A stretch of 64,000 bases of DNA, taken from Faecalicatena_A orotica. Lineage in GTDB: Bacteria; Bacillota; Clostridia; Lachnospirales; Lachnospiraceae. The position numbers were made by a program, and so were the translations under genes. The stretch is taken from NCBI RefSeq assembly GCF_040545875.1, contig NZ_JBEPMR010000003.1; one strand, written 5' to 3'. Position 1 is the stretch's first letter, and each line of letters starts with the position of its first letter. Under the pieces are notes generated by a model. It saw nothing but the letters and a program-made list of their open reading frames with translations. It ran no database searches and was not told the origin of the DNA. Positions 9,020 to 17,419 of the stretch are shown here, in pieces.

Positions 9020-10123
9020 TTAGAATTTAATCTCTCTTTTTTCCTCTGCCGATTTATAAATTGCATCTAGAATCTTAGTTACAGCCAGTGCCTCTTCTGG
9101 TTTTACGAGCGGCTCTGTTCCATTTGCCACGGCTTCCAGCCATTGTTTGCAGTCGATGGTTCCTTCTTCACCGCTGCCGCCGCCAAAGTATGCAATACTT
9201 CCCGTCGGGGAGATTGTCTCCTCCATCAGCTGTCCGTTTCTGCCGCGGTTGTAAATCAATTCATTCTTCGGGTAGCTCATTCCAGAGTGAATCTCTGCTC
9301 CGGCCTCTGTTCCACAGAGTGTCGTGGATGCCTCTCTGGAATCCAGCATATTCAATGCCCAGCTTGCTTCCAGATTGATTGTGGCCCCGTTTTTCATTTT
9401 AATGAAGCCAAGCGCGGAGTCTTCTACTTCATATGTCTCTGGGTCCCATGCCCCGAATAAGTTGCCTTCTGTTGCCTGTGGCAGGTTGCCCAGTTTATAG
9501 AATACGGAACCGGATACACTGTCCACATCGTAGTTGTCCATACACCAGAGTGTAATATCAAGAGCATGTGTTCCGATATCAATCAGCGGCCCTCCACCCT
9601 GCTGCTGTTTATCCATGAACACGCCCCATGTCGGAACGGCCCTGCGGCGGACTGCATGAGCTTTCCCATAGTAAATATCTCCGAGTTCACCTTTTTCACA
9701 TGCAGCATGTAAATTCTGTACTTCTGCACGGAAACGGTTCTGGTAGCCGATCGTAAACTGCATGCCAGATTTTTTCCATGCCTCCACCATCTTTTCTGCT
9801 TCGGCCGGGCTGTGTGACATCGGCTTTTCACAATATACGTGTTTTTTTGCGGCAAATGCTGCGATTGCAATTTCGCTGTGTGACACATTCGGTGTACAGA
9901 TATGTACGACCTCAACATCTGGATTTGCAAGCAGTTCGTTGTAATCAGTATAAACCTTTGCACCTTCTGCACCGAATTCCTCTGCAGCTTTTACTGCTCT
10001 TTCTTCAATCACATCGCAGAATGCAATGATTTCGTTCATATCCGCATTATTCTTAAGTGCCGGGAGGTGTTTCTGGTTGGCAATACCTCCACATCCAATG
10101 ATTGCTACCTTTAATTTTTTCAT
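9020..10123 (-). CDS. Gfo/Idh/MocA-family oxidoreductase (DgpA-like candidate)
   Basis: This 367-residue dehydrogenase has the N-terminal Rossmann motif IIGCGGIANQ, the catalytic lysine region YCEKPMS near residue 98, and DIGTHALDI in the C-terminal domain. The start has AAGGAAG upstream. It is directly upstream of deglycosidase pair 1 with a 25-base gap. In the puerarin pathway a Gfo/Idh/MocA enzyme (DgpA) oxidises the glucose 3-hydroxyl before C-C cleavage, using bound NAD and 3-oxo-glucose as co-substrate. By position and family this copy is the best candidate for that role, but the assignment rests on context. It is only distantly similar to the copy at 6550, so they probably act on different sugars or in different directions. 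Confidence 0.87.
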   Translation of the reverse strand: MKKLKVAIIGCGGIANQKHLPALKNNADMNEIIAFCDVIEERAVKAAEEFGAEGAKVYTDYNELLANPDVEVVHICTPNVSHSEIAIAAFAAKKHVYCEKPMSHSPAEAEKMVEAWKKSGMQFTIGYQNRFRAEVQNLHAACEKGELGDIYYGKAHAVRRRAVPTWGVFMDKQQQGGGPLIDIGTHALDITLWCMDNYDVDSVSGSVFYKLGNLPQATEGNLFGAWDPETYEVEDSALGFIKMKNGATINLEASWALNMLDSREASTTLCGTEAGAEIHSGMSYPKNELIYNRGRNGQLMEETISPTGSIAYFGGGSGEEGTIDCKQWLEAVANGTEPLVKPEEALAVTKILDAIYKSAEEKREIKF

Positions 10124-10175
10124 CTTTTTTCTTCCTTTCTAAAATCATAACTATCGGAAATCATTAAGGATTCCC

Positions 10176-11096
10176 TTAAATCACAAATTGCTCCATATAT
10201 TTTTTGCTCAGTTTCAGTGATTTTAATACGGCCTCTGCCGTACCCTCGAAAGCCTTATCCTCAACTTCGATACATGTATATCCGTCATACCCTATATCCG
10301 TCAGTGCAGATACATATTTTCCCCAGTCCACATCTCCTAACCCGGGAAGCTTCGGTGACATGAAGTCTAACGGGTATCCCATAATTCCTACCTGGTCTAA
10401 GCGGTCTTTGTAAACCTTGATATCCTTATAATGCACGTGGAAAATCTTGTCTTTAAACTCATAGATCGGTTTGATATAATCGATCATCTGCCATACAAAA
10501 TGGGAAGGGTCATAATTGATACCCAGATTGTCATATGGCAGTATCTCAAACACTTTTCTCCAGACAGCCGGTGTTGTCATGAGGTTCTGTCCACCCGGCC
10601 ACTGGTCCTGCCCGAATAACATCGGGCAATTTTCAATCGCAACTCTCACATGGTTTTCTTTGGCCAGTTCCATGACCGGCGGCCAGATTTCTTTTACGAG
10701 CTCCAGATTTTCTTCTACTGTTTTTGACTGGTCACGTCCGATAAACGTCGTAACCATATCAATTCCAAGCTTATGGCTGGCGGTAATTAATGTCTTCAGA
10801 TGTTCCACCGCTGCTTTGCGTTTTTCTAAATCCGCATCCATCGTGTTCGGGTAGTATGCAAGTGATGAAATCTCCACGTTCTTCTCTTTGCAGTAATCCA
10901 TCACATACTTTGCATAAGCATCATCTTCCATAACTTTATTCACATCAATATGGCTGACTCCCGCATACCTTCTCTCTGCTTTGCCAGCCGGCCAGCAGGC
11001 CGCTTCGACACACTCATATCCCAGTTCAGATGCCTGATCAATCATTTCCTCAAATGTTGACTGGTCTAAAATAGCTGATACAAACCCTAATTTCAT
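10176..11096 (-). CDS. Sugar phosphate isomerase/epimerase-family protein (TIM barrel)
   Basis: This 306-residue xylose-isomerase-like barrel carries the full metal set: Glu in VAIENCP, Asp in NYDPSHF, His in HVHYKD and Glu in CIEVED. It is a different branch from the two deglycosidase alpha subunits in the same operon and has no adjacent beta subunit. The start codon overlaps the stop of the upstream symporter (ATGA), with GTGGAGG upstream, so translation is coupled. Likely roles are isomerisation or epimerisation of the released 3-oxo-glucose, or another keto-sugar step. The family is too broad to name the reaction. Confidence 0.85.
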   Translation of the reverse strand: MKLGFVSAILDQSTFEEMIDQASELGYECVEAACWPAGKAERRYAGVSHIDVNKVMEDDAYAKYVMDYCKEKNVEISSLAYYPNTMDADLEKRKAAVEHLKTLITASHKLGIDMVTTFIGRDQSKTVEENLELVKEIWPPVMELAKENHVRVAIENCPMLFGQDQWPGGQNLMTTPAVWRKVFEILPYDNLGINYDPSHFVWQMIDYIKPIYEFKDKIFHVHYKDIKVYKDRLDQVGIMGYPLDFMSPKLPGLGDVDWGKYVSALTDIGYDGYTCIEVEDKAFEGTAEAVLKSLKLSKKYMEQFVI

Positions 11097-12475
11097 TTTG
11101 CAGCCTCCACATTTTTCTTATTTCTTCTTTCTGATAATTCCTGTCTCATTTCATCCGCCTCTTTATCCGTCATCTTCCAAAGCAGCAATGCAAGTGCCGC
11201 GAGGAAATATAAGATTGCAGGGGCAAGATTTACAACGACATTAATTCCATTTTGAGTTGCCACGGTTTGTTCTGCATTTGCAACATATCCAAATGCTGCA
11301 AGTAAAAGTACACCCGCGCTCCCTCCGATCGCATTACCGACTTTGGTTGCCAGCCCGTAAGTTGCATATGCCGTACCATCAGTTCTTACACCTGTCTTAT
11401 ATTCCATATAATCTACAGAATCTGCAACCATTGAAAGAGATAACGGCATAGCGAAATTAAAAATACCAAACAGGCAGTGGCCGGCGATAATCAGCGGCAT
11501 ATTATCAAATGGGATGAAGTAAATAATAAGCAGGGCGATCCCATCTACGATTGCAGAAAGTATAAATATATTCCGCTTACCGAATTTCTTTGTCAGCATC
11601 GGGACAAACAGCGAACCGATAATACTGCCAATGGATGGAATCGTCATAATTACTGCAATCAGGGAATAAGAACCTAAACAATAGATTACATAGTAGGCCG
11701 TTACGGCAATCCTGCCCATATAAGCAGTCATAACAAGCAGCATAACTAAGGAAACAATCATCAGGTACTTATTTTTTACCAGATTGCCGACTGTATCTTT
11801 CATTGAGAATTTTGCCGGTTTTTCTGTCGGCATAATGACCTCTTTCGCTGTAAAGAATACAATCAGAAACAGAGGGATGGAAACAATGCCATATACCACT
11901 GCGGTCATCATATACCCATGACCATCTGCCACTTTTGCCCCTGCCTGGGAGAAATGTAACGCGAGTCCTGCCGTAGCTACATTTACAATTAACATACCGA
12001 CATTCATTCCGATGTTTCTCGAAACATTCATTTTTGTTCTCTGTCCTGCATCCTCACTCATGACTGCCGGAAGTGCACCATATGGGATGTTAACTAATGT
12101 GTAAAGCATTCCGGCAATGATATATGTAACTGCCGCCCAGAGTATTCCTGCGGTTGATGTGCCGCTGAACGGGTTTGTAAATGTAAGTACCCCGAATACT
12201 GCAAGGACAGGGCAGCCGAATGCGATCCACGGCCTGAACCGACCAAACTTAGAACGTGAACGCTCTGCAATCGCCCCCATCATTGGATCATTAAATGCAT
12301 CCCAGATACGTGCAGCCAGCATAATTGTGGAAATCACAACCGGTGCCAGTCCGACTACGTCTGTATAGAAAATAGTTAAATAAGAGCCTACGAATGTCCA
12401 GACAAACTGTGATGCCATATCTCCAAATCCATAACATATAACTGCCGCTTTTGTCGCCCTCTTCATCTCGTTCAT
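11093..12475 (-). CDS. GPH-family sugar:cation symporter
   Basis: This 460-residue, 12-helix transporter has the family signatures ARIWDAFNDPMMG near residue 70 and SRSKFGRFRPW shortly after. The start has a GAGG-type site 9 bases upstream. It lies between the second deglycosidase pair and the isomerase, coupled by a 4-base overlap with the latter. In this context it is the probable uptake system for the glycoside handled by the operon. It is clearly related to the symporter at 3972 but belongs to a different locus with its own regulator. Confidence 0.9.
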   Translation of the reverse strand: MNEMKRATKAAVICYGFGDMASQFVWTFVGSYLTIFYTDVVGLAPVVISTIMLAARIWDAFNDPMMGAIAERSRSKFGRFRPWIAFGCPVLAVFGVLTFTNPFSGTSTAGILWAAVTYIIAGMLYTLVNIPYGALPAVMSEDAGQRTKMNVSRNIGMNVGMLIVNVATAGLALHFSQAGAKVADGHGYMMTAVVYGIVSIPLFLIVFFTAKEVIMPTEKPAKFSMKDTVGNLVKNKYLMIVSLVMLLVMTAYMGRIAVTAYYVIYCLGSYSLIAVIMTIPSIGSIIGSLFVPMLTKKFGKRNIFILSAIVDGIALLIIYFIPFDNMPLIIAGHCLFGIFNFAMPLSLSMVADSVDYMEYKTGVRTDGTAYATYGLATKVGNAIGGSAGVLLLAAFGYVANAEQTVATQNGINVVVNLAPAILYFLAALALLLWKMTDKEADEMRQELSERRNKKNVEAAK

Positions 12476-12490
12476 TTCACTTTTCCTCTC

Positions 12491-13468
12491 TTACTGTTTC
12501 AGAATATTTCTCATCATCTGCTGATGGCGTTTCGTCATTAATAAGGCATTACCTGATTCATGGTCTTCATATTCGGAAACAATATATCCGCTAAAGTCTG
12601 ATTCTTTAATGACCTTCATGATTTCCTGATAGGGAATGCTTGCCTCTTCCAGATTCTCATACAGGTAATGGAACTTACCGTGCATATGGAAACAATGCGG
12701 CATGATTTCCTTCAATCCTTCCAGTTCTGCTTTGCAGTCCTTCTTAAACTGCAGGAATGCGTACATTTCCTGAAGGATCGCGAGTTCTTTGTTCGTTGCC
12801 CCCGCTTCTGTCAGCTTTGCATGTGCCTCATCCATTGGTACGGCATCATATCTCATGTCTCTTGCCATCTCGAGTAGTTTTAAATCTGCTCCGTCTTTCA
12901 GTGCCTGATCCCAGTGTGGTTTGTTCGGTTTCGTTGCAAAGCATCCAAAATCCGGTACAAATCCGATATAACCAGACCCGCTCTTATCAATTGCTTCCCT
13001 GTACTGCATAATAACCGGTGTATTCGGTGTCTCCGGATTGTGAATCTCTATTCCTACTTTTACGCCGTATGCCTCTGCATAAGGTGCAATTCTTGCCAGT
13101 CCGTTCGGACTTAACAGATACTGCTGGCGGATGACCTTACATCCCATTTTATTTGCACTTCTGATATCCATGATCGCGCGCTCTACCATCTCGTCCTCGG
13201 TAAGCCTTCTGTCCGCTCTCATACCGCAGTCCATGTTGGCACCGTAGCACACTGCTTCAATATCGTAATTCTGGCAGATTGCCTTTATCTCTCCTAAAAA
13301 CTGATCGCTGATATAAGGATAAGACGGAATCATCTGTGTTGCAACAATTTCAAATCCTTCCGCACCCATCTCTTTTGCTGTGCGGATGCAGTCTTCCATT
13401 GACATACTTCCTTCACAGTATTCTTTCGTAAAGGAATATAACGTAACTCCTAATTTTACATTTCCCAC
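12491..13468 (-). CDS. C-glycoside deglycosidase alpha subunit, copy 2
   Basis: This 325-residue barrel is of the DgpB type. Metal ligands are Glu141 (GIEIHNPE), Asp173 (VPDFG), His263 (HMHGKF) and Glu299 (VSEYED), with His143 as the candidate catalytic base. The positions Glu141 and His143 are close to those I recall for the puerarin enzyme alpha subunit. The start is GTG at 13466-13468 with GGGAGG 8 bases upstream; there is no nearby ATG in frame. About 50 extra, mostly helical residues lie between Asp173 and His263 compared with copy 1. It follows its beta subunit by 13 bases. The two alpha subunits are diverged, not a recent tandem duplication. Confidence 0.87.
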   Translation of the reverse strand: MGNVKLGVTLYSFTKEYCEGSMSMEDCIRTAKEMGAEGFEIVATQMIPSYPYISDQFLGEIKAICQNYDIEAVCYGANMDCGMRADRRLTEDEMVERAIMDIRSANKMGCKVIRQQYLLSPNGLARIAPYAEAYGVKVGIEIHNPETPNTPVIMQYREAIDKSGSGYIGFVPDFGCFATKPNKPHWDQALKDGADLKLLEMARDMRYDAVPMDEAHAKLTEAGATNKELAILQEMYAFLQFKKDCKAELEGLKEIMPHCFHMHGKFHYLYENLEEASIPYQEIMKVIKESDFSGYIVSEYEDHESGNALLMTKRHQQMMRNILKQ

Positions 13469-13481
13469 TTTTCTTTCCTCC

Positions 13482-13907
13482 CTACTTTATGTCCATGACT
13501 TTACACTCTGAACTGTCTATCGGCATGAATTCCGTCTCACTAATCGGCATATATGGTGAGCGGAAAATCATGTGGAAATCGACTTCATGGTTACCTGTTT
13601 CAAGACCGTCTTTTTGAAATACCCGGATCGTTGCCGGTTCTTTGATTCCCCAGAATTCAGATGTGGCTCCTTTTAACTGGTTAACACCAAATTCCTTACC
13701 GTGGAGGCAGAAAATAATATCCTCCTCTTTTACTTCTCTTCCATCAACCTTCAATGTCAATTCGTCAATAACTGAAAGGAAATGTCCTCTGTAATAGCTG
13801 AGCCGGATATCAAACTGATACCCCATCTTTTCCCCGTTGACATAAAAATTTTTCAGTGTACCGTCCCTTAGTACATCTGTGTAATTGACTCTCATTGCAA
13901 TTGCCAT
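13482..13907 (-). CDS. C-glycoside deglycosidase beta subunit, copy 2 (DUF6379)
   Basis: This 141-residue protein of the DUF6379 / DgpC family is the first gene of the operon. The segments QFDIRLSYYRGHFLS and KVDGREVKEEDI align with the copy at 7670. The start has AGGAG 7 bases upstream; a second in-frame ATG four codons later is less well placed. It precedes its alpha subunit by 13 bases. The promoter candidate at 13988-14015 and repeated TTGCA sites lie directly upstream, so this gene's 5' end marks the operon start. Confidence 0.85.
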   Translation of the reverse strand: MAIAMRVNYTDVLRDGTLKNFYVNGEKMGYQFDIRLSYYRGHFLSVIDELTLKVDGREVKEEDIIFCLHGKEFGVNQLKGATSEFWGIKEPATIRVFQKDGLETGNHEVDFHMIFRSPYMPISETEFMPIDSSECKVMDIK

Positions 13908-13987
13908 TGTTTTCTCCTTTCCTTACGCTTTGTTTTTTTCTATCTGCTATTATCTTATCTTCTTTTTCTCTGCTTTGCTTTTCTCAG

Positions 13988-14015
13988 ATTTTACAATATC
14001 CGGATTCTGTTGCAA
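13988..14015 (-). promoter_or_regulatory. Promoter of the C-glycoside operon
   Basis: On the minus strand, the -35 box TTGCAA (14010-14015) and the -10 box TAAAAT (13988-13993) are separated by 16 bases, about 80 bases before the first gene of the operon. The -35 box is embedded in the first of three TTGCA-type repeats. Confidence 0.5.
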
Positions 14016-14067
14016 TATTTCTCGCTGCTGCTTTTTAGCTTGCAACATTTTTCTCGTTTTGTTGCAT
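14010..14067 (-). promoter_or_regulatory. Repeated TTGCA sites, candidate regulator-binding region
   Basis: Read on the plus strand, TTGCAA is followed by an ATTTCTCG-type tail at 14010-14024 and again, with two extra bases, at 14040-14056. A third TTGCA begins at 14062. The spacings are 30 and 22 bases, compatible with helical phasing of AraC-family half-sites. The regulator encoded at 14162-16543 is the obvious candidate. Confidence 0.4.
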
Positions 14068-14112
14068 ACCATTTTCCCATTTACATATCATAAAATAAAT
14101 TAAAAAAGCAGC

Positions 14113-14147
14113 AAAAAAAAGCTTATGCTATATTATAAGCATAAACT
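14113..14147 (-). terminator. Rho-independent terminator after the regulator gene
   Basis: A 10-bp stem (14120-14129 with 14138-14147, one G-U pair) and an 8-base loop are followed on the minus strand by eight U residues. It separates the regulator transcript from the operon downstream. Confidence 0.7.
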
Positions 14148-14161
14148 TTTTGACTTCAGAT

Positions 14162-16543
14162 TTAACGTTCTTTATATATGTGGAACAATGCAATCTCCTG
14201 ATCTCTCATTTCTGTTGATAATGTCAGTGTATGGTCATTTGAACTTATAGTATACCGTTCCATATGTGGAATACTCATAGCCTGGATATATTTGATATCC
14301 GACCTGTCAAGGTTAACGGCACAGTCAAATTTCATCCACTCTGTAAGGACACACCCATATTCACTGTTTACCTGACGCTTCTTTACTATATAATTGCAGT
14401 CCCGTTCCAGCCGGGTCAGTTTTAATTCAAGTTCCATCTGCCCCGTGTCTTCGAATAATTCGGCAATTCTCATCAGATCAATGTCGTCTTCATTCTGAAG
14501 AAAATAATTGTAGCCAAACTCTTTGTAATTAAAACACAAAAGAATAAAACTGTTATCCTCTTTTTTAGTGAGGATATAGTTTTCCCCCTTACTGATCAAT
14601 TCCTCCCCGAGAGAGTTTAAAAAGGAAAAAGCGTACCATACCGGCTTCTTTATATTATCCATTGTTATGATGCCGGCCCCGCCGTTGACAATTCCCCTCG
14701 TGTCATAATAACTGCTGATCCAGTCGGAGCCGACCCAAAAGCAGACCATATCAACTGAATCCCAGATTTCACTTATTTTTTTTACCAGATATGTACTACG
14801 GAAACAACTGTCATTCATGTAATTCCTGCTGGATAATGAACTATTCCATTCTGTGATGATTAGTTTACAGTCTTCTGCACTCTCTTCTTCCAGTATCTTT
14901 TTATAGGCAGCGATTTCATGCAGTTCCAGATTCTTTTCCTGATTCCTCTTATAGATATATTTTTTATCCTGCCGTACTTGTTCATAAGGGAACAATATAA
15001 TGGATACATAATCCGGGATGCATCTTTCTTTTTTACAGTTCTTCAGAAATGACCGGAAAAACTCCCTGCCATCTCCTAATAATGCCGAATAGCCCCCGAC
15101 ACATGCATTCGGAAGTTCCTGTTTGATAATCTGGTAAAACAGTTTAAATGCTTCAATGTATTGGAAGTTTTCATCTTTATAGCATTGTACTTCCGTCTTC
15201 ACAACATTATATGTCAGCTCGAATATCCACTGTTCCAGTTCTTCTTTTCCGTAGCGTTTCAGCAGATGGAGAATCAGATCCTTTACACTGGCACCCCAGA
15301 TTCGTTTTGATTCAAATTCTATACATTCCTGCTCATAAAATAATGCGACTCCCTCACCCTTGATTACGGTATCCGGTCTGTTTCCAAAATCCAGAAAAAC
15401 GTGAATATGATTCGATACAAGGAAATCAAATATCACATCTATCTGATTATAATTATAGTGTCCTGTTGTCTTTCCGTCTGTAATCATCAGTTTTTTCGAA
15501 AAGACATTCCATAGCCTTATGTGGGAAAATCCCAGCCCGTTTACTAATTCCAATGTCTGGAACTGGATATTCACCTCGGATAATCGGAAGACGGAACCGA
15601 TATTTATTGTTTTGTTCCAGTTTTTCTTATAGGGAACACTCTCACTAACACGGATTTCTTCACATACCCTTTTTGCCGCATCCTTTCCCGACGCCTGAGT
15701 CTCCTTCAGAATTTTATCCTGCAGCCTTCTCACCGATTCCTCTTTTAACACTTCTTCCTCGCGCAACTGTTTCCTGTAATCGGTCGGGGATACCTGATAT
15801 TTCTCACGGAACGCCTTATTTAACGCCGGTGCCCCTGAAAAGCCGCAGTCTACAGCGATCCGTGTCACATTTTCGTCTGTATACCTTAATTTTGACACGA
15901 CATGTTTAAGGCGGACTTCTGTAACATATTCCGCGAAATAGACCCCCGTCTGCTTATGGAAGATGCGGGATAACGTCGACGTAGATACAAACAATTCCTC
16001 TGCTACTTTCGCAAGACTTATATGTACACTGTAATTCTGATTCACGAATTGAATGATCTTCTGAAGTTTGTAATCCACAGAATTTTCATTGTCAGCAAGA
16101 CTCCTGCTGGCAGTCCAGAAGTTCTCGACCAGAATATCCAGTATCTGATATACCATACTGCTCTCATAACTTGTTGTCTTATGTGACTGTATTGTCCGCT
16201 GGTAAATCAGATTCTTCAGCGCATTCCTCAATTCATTGTAAGACCTTCTTGTATCGACGGCACTATTGCAGAAAAAGCGGCCTTTCAGGTCCCCCATTAC
16301 CCCCAGCAGCATCTGATTCTCATAACACACTTCGCAGATGATCGCACGTCTGGCAGACAGTCTGCATTTTGCAGTGCCACATTGGACAAGGATCACGTCT
16401 TCCTTTTCTAAGAGATACTTCGTTTCGTCAATCTCCACACAAAGTTCCCCGTCAATAACATAAAACAGCCTTGCATCGTACTGAAACTGAAATTCTTCCT
16501 CTATATGCTCGAAAATGCTGATTTGAAAACCTCTTTCGTTCAA
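14162..16543 (-). CDS. AraC-family regulator with C-terminal GH39-like domain
   Basis: This 793-residue fusion has an N-terminal cupin (about 15-85), an AraC double helix-turn-helix (about 160-260, ending VSPTDYRK), and a C-terminal domain (about 310-740) that resembles GH39 beta-xylosidases. In active GH39 enzymes the acid/base glutamate lies in a Trp-Asn-Glu motif. The aligned stretch here reads FELTYNV (441-447), so that glutamate is absent, while the nucleophile-type Glu565 in ITEWNSS is kept. The domain is therefore probably a sugar sensor and not an enzyme. Translation starts at TTG (16541-16543) with GAGGG 9 bases upstream; an in-frame stop rules out an earlier start. It sits upstream of the C-glycoside operon and likely controls it. 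Confidence 0.85.
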   Translation of the reverse strand: MNERGFQISIFEHIEEEFQFQYDARLFYVIDGELCVEIDETKYLLEKEDVILVQCGTAKCRLSARRAIICEVCYENQMLLGVMGDLKGRFFCNSAVDTRRSYNELRNALKNLIYQRTIQSHKTTSYESSMVYQILDILVENFWTASRSLADNENSVDYKLQKIIQFVNQNYSVHISLAKVAEELFVSTSTLSRIFHKQTGVYFAEYVTEVRLKHVVSKLRYTDENVTRIAVDCGFSGAPALNKAFREKYQVSPTDYRKQLREEEVLKEESVRRLQDKILKETQASGKDAAKRVCEEIRVSESVPYKKNWNKTINIGSVFRLSEVNIQFQTLELVNGLGFSHIRLWNVFSKKLMITDGKTTGHYNYNQIDVIFDFLVSNHIHVFLDFGNRPDTVIKGEGVALFYEQECIEFESKRIWGASVKDLILHLLKRYGKEELEQWIFELTYNVVKTEVQCYKDENFQYIEAFKLFYQIIKQELPNACVGGYSALLGDGREFFRSFLKNCKKERCIPDYVSIILFPYEQVRQDKKYIYKRNQEKNLELHEIAAYKKILEEESAEDCKLIITEWNSSLSSRNYMNDSCFRSTYLVKKISEIWDSVDMVCFWVGSDWISSYYDTRGIVNGGAGIITMDNIKKPVWYAFSFLNSLGEELISKGENYILTKKEDNSFILLCFNYKEFGYNYFLQNEDDIDLMRIAELFEDTGQMELELKLTRLERDCNYIVKKRQVNSEYGCVLTEWMKFDCAVNLDRSDIKYIQAMSIPHMERYTISSNDHTLTLSTEMRDQEIALFHIYKER

Positions 16544-16734
16544 TGTATTAATCCCTCATCATGTCTTTCACTTGATGATTGTATCATAACATTTTTAGCT
16601 CTGGTCTTTCAAGTATATCAAAATATGTTCTGTTTATATGAAGAAGGGGGATACTGTACACTACAGCCTATCACTGCACTGATAGGCTGAGAGTAATAAC
16701 GTAAAGCAACTGTACAAATGATATACAAAATTGG

Positions 16735-17418
16735 TTATTTTTTACTGTTTTTCATCTTCCTGTAGACATAATCTCCTGCACCTTGAATTACCTCGACAAA
16801 AATCACCAGAATAAAGGCTATCACATACATCACTTCATAATTAAAGCTCTGGTAACCATATGTAATTGCCGTAGCTCCGATACCGCCCGCTCCCATAGTT
16901 CCTGCCATTGCGGTAGACCCAAGAATGGCAACAGTCGCAACGATAATTCCTGAAACAATTGCCGGCGCGGCTTCTGAAAGAATGACACCACATACAAGCC
17001 GGATATCTGAAATACCAAAAGATTTCATTGCCTCGATTAATGACGGGTCGACTTCCTGCATAGCACTTTCGATTAACCTTGCTATAAAGGCAGTGGCCGA
17101 TATCGTCAGAGGTACAATGGCCGCCTTTACACCTATGGACGTACCCATAATGCTTTTTGTAAATGGGAGGAAGAATACCATTAAAATAACAAAGGGGAAG
17201 GACCTTATTACATTTACAAGAAATGCAGTGATCTTATAGATAATCCGATTAGGATGCATTCCATTTTTATTCGTCACTACCAGTATAATTGCTACAAGCG
17301 CCCCTAATACTGTCCCTAAAATGGTCGTTATAATCACCATTTGAAATGTTGCCTCAAATGCCGGAAACATAATCATCTTCCAAAAATTTTCTGCGTTTTC
17401 TCCAAATAAAGTTGACAT
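16735..17418 (-). CDS. metI: Methionine-type ABC importer permease MetI
   Basis: This 227-residue inner-membrane permease has five predicted helices and the MetI family signature around AMAGTMGAGGIGATAI. The start has GGGAGG 7 bases upstream. It is the last gene of the corrinoid operon, 1 base after metN. With MetN and MetQ it forms an importer for methionine or a related sulphur-containing compound. Its placement after four methyltransferase genes suggests it brings in the methyl donor or recovers the product. Confidence 0.93.
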   Translation of the reverse strand: MSTLFGENAENFWKMIMFPAFEATFQMVIITTILGTVLGALVAIILVVTNKNGMHPNRIIYKITAFLVNVIRSFPFVILMVFFLPFTKSIMGTSIGVKAAIVPLTISATAFIARLIESAMQEVDPSLIEAMKSFGISDIRLVCGVILSEAAPAIVSGIIVATVAILGSTAMAGTMGAGGIGATAITYGYQSFNYEVMYVIAFILVIFVEVIQGAGDYVYRKMKNSKK

Positions 17419-17419
17419 G

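Noticed and set aside
3972..12475. Recent duplication of one sugar locus (two GPH symporters)
   Set aside because: The two symporters are clearly diverged and belong to loci with different enzymes and regulators.
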